Source: Caldilineaceae bacterium (GTDB lineage: Bacteria > Chloroflexota > Anaerolineae > Caldilineales > Caldilineaceae). From it: a stretch of DNA of 10,365 nucleotides. The notes under the pieces are model-generated. The model did no database searches. It was not told the DNA's origin and saw only the letters and a list, made by a program, of their open reading frames with translations. Every line of letters begins with the position of its first letter. The stretch's first letter is position 1. Location of the stretch: contig JACSRH010000311.1 in assembly GCA_014879855.1 (NCBI GenBank), forward strand, positions 1 to 10,365. Reading direction: 5' to 3'. Both the position numbers and the translations under genes were made by a program. Positions 5,974 through 10,365 of this stretch are shown piece by piece.

Positions 5974-6243
5974 ACAACCGACCGCGGATTCAACGGGTTG
6001 GGCGGATTTTTCCCGATTTTGTCGCGCAAGTCCGCCGATCCACGTTCTCTGCGTTCCAGCAGGTGGCTTGGCGCGGCGCCCGCCATGCTTTCACTGCAAG
6101 TCAGGCTATCCGCGCGACGCGTTGCGCAACGATGCTTGTCGCGCTACCCGCATGACCTGTTTCCACTGTAGATCGAGCTGGCAGCCCGACGTGTTGCCAC
6201 CATCAAAGCAAGCAACCCACTAGCAGGATAAGTGAGGTGAACA
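5974..6243. other. 270-bp intra-operon gap with degenerate foldback and nested palindrome
   Basis: No gene is supportable here. Seven bases after the ferredoxin stop, CGCGGATT-CAACGGGTTGGGCGGA (5983-6006) pairs imperfectly with GTCGCGCAAGTCCGCCGATCCACG (6021-6044, written on the plus strand; longer strings are described by position). This is a decayed CGCGGATT-type repeat related to the one at 8837-8906. Further on, the 12-bp perfect palindrome CGTTGCGCAACG (6120-6131) is enclosed by GCGCGAC (6112-6118) and GTCGCGC (6138-6144). GAGGTGA (6234-6240) is the ribosome binding site of the alpha subunit. Confidence 0.45.
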
Positions 6244-7338
6244 ATGACACGTGAACTATGGAAAGGCAACGAAGCGTTGGCAGAAGCCGCGATCCGGGCT
6301 GGCGTCGATGCTTTCTTCGGCTACCCGATCACGCCGCAGACGGAACTGCTCGAGTACATGGCGCGGCGTATGCCCGAACTAGGACGCACCTTCCTCCAGG
6401 CGGAGAGCGAGATCGCCGCCATCAACATGGTCTACGGTGCGGCGTGCACGGGCGTGCGCGCGATGACCTCCTCCTCCTCGCCCGGCATCAGCCTCATGCA
6501 GGAAGGCTTCAGCTACATCGCGGGGAGTGAGGCGCCCTGTGTGGTCGTGGACATCATGCGCGGCGGCCCGGGGCTGGGCAACATTCAGCCCGGCCAGGCG
6601 GATTATTTCCAGATCACCCGCAGCGCGGGACACGGCGACTTTCACCCGCTGGTGCTGGCGCCGGCGACGGTGCAGGAGGCGGTCGATCTGGCCTACATCA
6701 GCTTTGACCTGGCCTTCCGTTATCGCACCCTCGTGCTCCTGGCTGGCGACGGCGCGTTGGGGCAGATGATGGAGCCGGTGGAGATGCCGCCCATGCGAAC
6801 GCCGGACGCAACCCAGCCGGACTGGGCGTTGACCGGTGCAAAAGGACGCCCGCCCCGCACGATCACCTCGCTCTATCTCGACGCGGACGAGTTGGCAAGC
6901 GTCAACGCGCGCCTGCAGGAAAAGCTCAAGACCATCGCCGCGGCTGAGCAGCGCTGGGAATGCTTCATGACCGACGACGCCGACCTGCTAGTCGTGGCCT
7001 TTGGCACCGTGGCGCGTATCGCCAAATCCGCAGTGCGCGCGGCGCGTGCCGCGGGCGTTCGCGCGGGCCTGTTTCGCCCGATCAGCCTGTGGCCCTATCC
7101 CGCGCCGGTCTTGGATGGCCTGGTCGACCAGGTGCAGGGCGTGCTGGTGGCGGAGATGAACGCCGGCCAGATGCTGGAGGATGTGCGCGCCATTGTGCGC
7201 GGCCGGACCCCGATCCGCTTTCTCGGCCGGACAGGTGGGGTGATCCCGATGCCGGACGAAATCACCAACGAACTGACGCACATGACGCGCGTCAACCACC
7301 GCACAAACGGAGCCGGCATGAAGCGTGATGTGGAATAG
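6244..7338 (+). CDS. vorB: 2-oxoacid:ferredoxin oxidoreductase alpha subunit, VorB-like
   Basis: With the beta and gamma subunits this forms an enzyme that reversibly converts a 2-oxoacid plus CoA to acyl-CoA, CO2 and reduced ferredoxin. This 364-residue chain starts with LWKGNEALAEAAIRAG (5-20), then GYPITPQTE (26-34), the conserved alpha-subunit motif that contacts substrate and thiamine. AESEIAAINMVYGAA (53-67) holds the glutamate of the pyrimidine-domain type, and TSSSSPG (75-81) and RGGPG (106-110) follow. Residues from about 245 to 350 form the second domain (LLVVAFGTVARIAKSAV). The gamma domain is not fused, unlike long KorA proteins. The WKGNEA start and roughly 360-residue size resemble VorB (2-oxoisovalerate) proteins, but 2-oxoglutarate or another 2-oxoacid cannot be excluded. 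GAGGTGA precedes the ATG. The beta gene starts 28 nt after the stop, so co-transcription is likely. Confidence 0.93.
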   Translation: MTRELWKGNEALAEAAIRAGVDAFFGYPITPQTELLEYMARRMPELGRTFLQAESEIAAINMVYGAACTGVRAMTSSSSPGISLMQEGFSYIAGSEAPCVVVDIMRGGPGLGNIQPGQADYFQITRSAGHGDFHPLVLAPATVQEAVDLAYISFDLAFRYRTLVLLAGDGALGQMMEPVEMPPMRTPDATQPDWALTGAKGRPPRTITSLYLDADELASVNARLQEKLKTIAAAEQRWECFMTDDADLLVVAFGTVARIAKSAVRAARAAGVRAGLFRPISLWPYPAPVLDGLVDQVQGVLVAEMNAGQMLEDVRAIVRGRTPIRFLGRTGGVIPMPDEITNELTHMTRVNHRTNGAGMKRDVE

Positions 7339-7366
7339 GTGACGACAATCCAGGGAGTTTGTAACT

Positions 7367-8179
<813 letters not shown>

Positions 8180-8278
8180 GAGCATTCTGGTGGCCAAGCA
8201 AGCTTTTCCAATCTCTTAATCTCTTGATCTCCAGTCTCTTAATCTCCGTCTCTTAATCTCCTTCAAAGGAGCAAACTA

Positions 8279-8848
8279 ATGGAAACATCCATCATTATTT
8301 CAGGCTTCGGGGGGCAGGGCGCGTTGTTTGCCGGGCAGTTGCTGGCCTATGCCGCGATGGAGAGCGGCAAGGAGGTGACGTGGATTCCCTCTTATGGGCC
8401 AGAGATGCGCGGGGGCACTGCGCATTGCACCGTGGTGATTGGCGACGAACCGGTCGGGTCGCCGTTGGTGCGCAACCCCGATTGCGTCGTCGCCATGAAC
8501 CTGCCCTCGGTCGATAAGTACGAGCCGCTGCTCAAAACCCAGGGCCGTTTGATCTACGACAGCACGCTGGTGCGACGCAGCCTGCGACGGACCGACATCG
8601 CCGGCGTCGCCATCCCTGCGCACGACATTGCCACGCGTTGCGGCAGCCAGCGACTCGTCAACGTCGCCATGCTCGGCGCGCTGCTGACGCTCTGCCCACT
8701 CGTCGACCTCGCCGCGGTGGAGCAGGCGCTGCACACGCATCTCCCCGCGCGTCACGCCGCTCTGCTGCGCCCCAACATCGTGGCGCTCCATGCCGGCGCC
8801 GCGTATGTAAAGGCGCTGGCGGAGACGCAAATTACGGCACGCGGATGA
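8279..8848 (+). CDS. 2-oxoacid:ferredoxin oxidoreductase gamma subunit
   Basis: This 189-residue protein is the usual length of the free-standing gamma subunit, which binds CoA and completes the alpha-beta-gamma core. The N-terminal SIIISGFGGQGALFAGQLLA (4-23) carries the GFGGQG glycine motif. SYGPEMRGGTAHCTVVI (38-54) and GSPLVRNPDCVVAMN (60-74) are family signatures. AAAGGAG (8265-8271) sits 7 nt before the ATG and fixes the start. The 99-bp gap from the beta gene consists almost entirely of the GAGATTAAGAG repeat, yet gene order (ferredoxin, alpha, beta, gamma) and strand indicate one operon. The last residues (ITARG) and stop TGA (8846-8848) fall at or inside the left arm of another repeat hairpin. 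As with the beta subunit, the C-terminal end may therefore have been reshaped by a repeat. Confidence 0.93.
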   Translation: METSIIISGFGGQGALFAGQLLAYAAMESGKEVTWIPSYGPEMRGGTAHCTVVIGDEPVGSPLVRNPDCVVAMNLPSVDKYEPLLKTQGRLIYDSTLVRRSLRRTDIAGVAIPAHDIATRCGSQRLVNVAMLGALLTLCPLVDLAAVEQALHTHLPARHAALLRPNIVALHAGAAYVKALAETQITARG

Positions 8849-8906
8849 CGCGGATTGGGCGGATCACCGCGGATTTTATCAGCGATGATCCGCGCCATTC
8901 GCGTGC
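8837..8906. repeat. CGCGGAT-type hairpin repeat overlapping the gamma-subunit stop
   Basis: The 19-nt left arm GCACGCGGATGACGCGGAT (8837-8855) is the reverse complement of 8888-8906 at 17 of 19 positions, with a 32-nt loop that holds further CGGAT words. The TGA stop of the gamma subunit is inside the left arm. The transcript would fold into a strong GC-rich hairpin at the end of the operon, possibly a 3'-end structure. No T-tract follows, so it is not a canonical intrinsic terminator. It resembles the decayed repeat after the ferredoxin gene. Confidence 0.7.
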
Positions 8907-9103
8907 TACCTGGCCTTCCCTCTTCCCCTGTGCGATAAGCAAACGCAGCCCGCGCCGCCACCTTACGGCGGATTTGCCCATTCCTATTTGTTCACTCATA
9001 ATCCCCATTGTTCTTGATGCAAAGGCGTTTTTACGTCGAGCAGCCAAGGCGCACGTCCATTTACCACACCTGCTGAAACGATCAAGAGAGGGGTGCAGAG
9101 CTT
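8907..9103. other. Gap upstream of the SBP3-NBR1 gene
   Basis: No gene is supportable in this stretch. A small hairpin CCGCC-ACCTTAC-GGCGG lies at about 8956-8972. It is followed by the candidate promoter at 8974-9002 and an AT-richer leader with GAGAGGGG (9087-9094) before the ATG at 9104. Confidence 0.35.
8974..9002 (+). promoter_or_regulatory. Candidate sigma-70-type promoter for the SBP3-NBR1 gene
   Basis: TTGCCC (8974-8979, 4 of 6 consensus positions) and CATAAT (8997-9002, 5 of 6) are separated by 17 bp and point to the solute-binding protein start at 9104. Predicted initiation is near 9009, with a leader of about 95 nt. No clear operator is visible. Confidence 0.5.
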
Positions 9104-10365
9104 ATGCCGCAATCGTTGCGAACTTTTTGGCTGCTGGCGACAACAGCCTTGCTCGTGGCGCTGTTGCCAGCCACGCTGCTGGCGTCCAGCACTCCTGGCT
9201 TGGTGCAAGCGCCGCCACCCGACCCGACGACCGACTGGGCGCGCGTCCAGTCCGCGGGTACGCTTGTCTTTGGCACCGCGGCAGACTATCCACCGTTTGA
9301 ATTTTACAACAGCAACTTCGAGCTGGATGGCTTTGACATTGCCTTGGCGCGGGCCATTAGTGAGAAGCTGGGCGTTGCGGTCGAGTTCAACGATTTCGCC
9401 TTCGATGGGCTCGTCAACGCCGTGCGTCTCGGCAATGTAGATGCCGCGATCAGTGCGATCTCCGTCACGCCCGACCGTCAGCAGGTGGTCGATTTCACGA
9501 ATCTCTACTACATCGGCAATAGCGTCGCGCTGGCCACGACGAGCTTTACGGGGACGGTCAATGCTCCGTCCGATCTCTCTGGCCTGCGCGTCGGCGTGCA
9601 GCGCGGCTCCACCTATCAGACGTGGGCGCAGCACGTGCTGGTGGACGCCGGCGTGATCGCGCAGGATGACCTGACCGTCTATTCGACGCCCAGCGAGATC
9701 ATCCGCGACCTGCGCAACGGCAGCCTGGATGTCGGTCTGCTGGGACAACTTACCGCTGACCTGGCTGTCAAGCGTAACCCTGAATTGCAGGTCGTTGGCG
9801 CCCAGTTCAACCAGCAGCAATTTGCTATCGCCGCGGCCAAAGGCAGCAGCCTGATCGAGCCACTCAATCAGGCGCTGCTGGAATTGCAAAGCGACGGCAC
9901 GTTTGCCAGCCTGGTCAATCGCTACTTGCAGGTGAACCCGGATAGCGTCACGCCAGATGAAGAGGCCGCCGTGGTCGAAAATGTCACGCGGCCAGCCGAG
10001 ATCGCGACGCCTGAGACGTGCATCAACAGCATGGCGTTTGTTGCCGACCTCAACCTGGACGACCAGAATATGACCGCGCCGCCGATCATGGCGCCCGGTC
10101 AGGACTTTGTCAAGAGCTGGCGCGTGCTCAACAACGGCTCCTGTGCGTGGGCGCCGGACTTTGCCCTCAGCTATGTCAATGGCAATCGCATTGAATCGTC
10201 GATGAGCGGCAGTCCTGTGCCGATCGGGCGCACGGTGCAGCCGGGCGATATGATTGACCTGTCGGCCAGCCTGCGTGCGCCGCAGACCTACGGGGTCTTC
10301 CAGGGTTTTTGGCAGATGCGCGACAATCTGGGGCAATACTTCGGCGAGGTCGTGTGGGTCGGCAT
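9104..10365 (+). CDS. Family-3 solute-binding protein fused to an NBR1-type Ig-like domain (3' end missing)
   Basis: 420 codons are open to the right edge. Residues 1 to about 35 form a Sec signal peptide (MPQSLRTFWLLATTALLVAL, then a polar Ser/Thr/Pro stretch). There is no lipobox Cys, so the protein is predicted to be secreted or held by something further on. Residues about 48-285 are a type II periplasmic-binding fold of family 3: FGTAADYPPFEF, GFDIALARAISEKLGV, NVDAAISAISVTPDRQ, LRVGVQRGSTYQTW and GSLDVGLLGQ. Such proteins usually deliver polar amino acids to ABC transporters. After a linker, residues about 304-420 match the NBR1 Ig-like domain, with FVKSWRVLNNGSCAW (Trp339, Cys347, Trp349), VQPGDMIDLSASLRAP, GFWQMRD and GQYFGEVVWV. 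In bacteria that domain is found on extracellular proteins and probably mediates binding to surfaces or glycans. The start is chosen for the signal peptide and the upstream GAGAGG. No permease or ATPase is visible in the window. Confidence 0.9.
   Translation, partial: MPQSLRTFWLLATTALLVALLPATLLASSTPGLVQAPPPDPTTDWARVQSAGTLVFGTAADYPPFEFYNSNFELDGFDIALARAISEKLGVAVEFNDFAFDGLVNAVRLGNVDAAISAISVTPDRQQVVDFTNLYYIGNSVALATTSFTGTVNAPSDLSGLRVGVQRGSTYQTWAQHVLVDAGVIAQDDLTVYSTPSEIIRDLRNGSLDVGLLGQLTADLAVKRNPELQVVGAQFNQQQFAIAAAKGSSLIEPLNQALLELQSDGTFASLVNRYLQVNPDSVTPDEEAAVVENVTRPAEIATPETCINSMAFVADLNLDDQNMTAPPIMAPGQDFVKSWRVLNNGSCAWAPDFALSYVNGNRIESSMSGSPVPIGRTVQPGDMIDLSASLRAPQTYGVFQGFWQMRDNLGQYFGEVVWVG

Noticed and set aside
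8211..8261. CRISPR-like array from tandem TCTCTTAATCTCC units
   Set aside because: The units are 13-14 bp, directly adjacent, without spacers and degenerate. They belong to a simple foldback repeat.
8996..10336. Minus-strand open frame of 446 codons opposite the solute-binding protein
   Set aside because: The plus strand gives a signal peptide, a family-3 binding fold and an NBR1-type domain without interruption; the minus frame shows none.

Overview
The window looks like chromosomal DNA of a GC-rich, free-living bacterium, most likely a Chloroflexota member of the Anaerolineae/Caldilineae type. The evidence is indirect. It includes an extracellular solute-binding protein fused to an NBR1-type Ig-like domain, a fusion style common in that group. 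It also includes a Tat-type lipoprotein, a ferredoxin-dependent 2-oxoacid oxidoreductase, and many short degenerate foldback repeats between genes. No RNA gene, CRISPR array, phage gene or transposase was seen.

Left part (1-1887, minus strand). The start of a Tat/lipobox solute-binding lipoprotein runs off the left edge. It has its own strong promoter (TTGACA-17-TATTCT), with a perfect 9-2-9 palindrome on the predicted transcription start, and a leader containing two interleaved inverted repeats. Upstream of it is a group II PLP-dependent amino-acid decarboxylase.

Centre (1888-5531). The gap between the decarboxylase and a divergent Gfo/Idh/MocA oxidoreductase is almost filled by a long imperfect inverted repeat. 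The oxidoreductase is followed by ilvD (dihydroxy-acid dehydratase), then by a near-perfect 32-nt inverted repeat.

Right-centre (5532-8848, plus strand). A perfect -10 box precedes a 2x[4Fe-4S] ferredoxin gene, followed by the alpha, beta and gamma subunits of a 2-oxoacid:ferredoxin oxidoreductase that looks like the VOR (2-oxoisovalerate) type. IlvD makes 2-oxoisovalerate, the substrate or product of such a VOR, so the two units are plausibly linked in branched-chain 2-oxoacid metabolism. This link is inferred.

Right edge (8849-10365). A family-3 solute-binding protein fused to an NBR1-type Ig-like domain runs off the edge.

After each plus-strand gene that ends in the window, a different degenerate repeat lies at or close to the stop codon. 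In at least two cases (beta and gamma subunits) the repeat contains the stop and appears to encode the last residues. I see no wholly new multi-gene system. The most unusual items are the 1948-2229 foldback, the repeat-defined gene ends, the operator and possible pseudoknot leader of the first gene, and the SBP3-NBR1 fusion.
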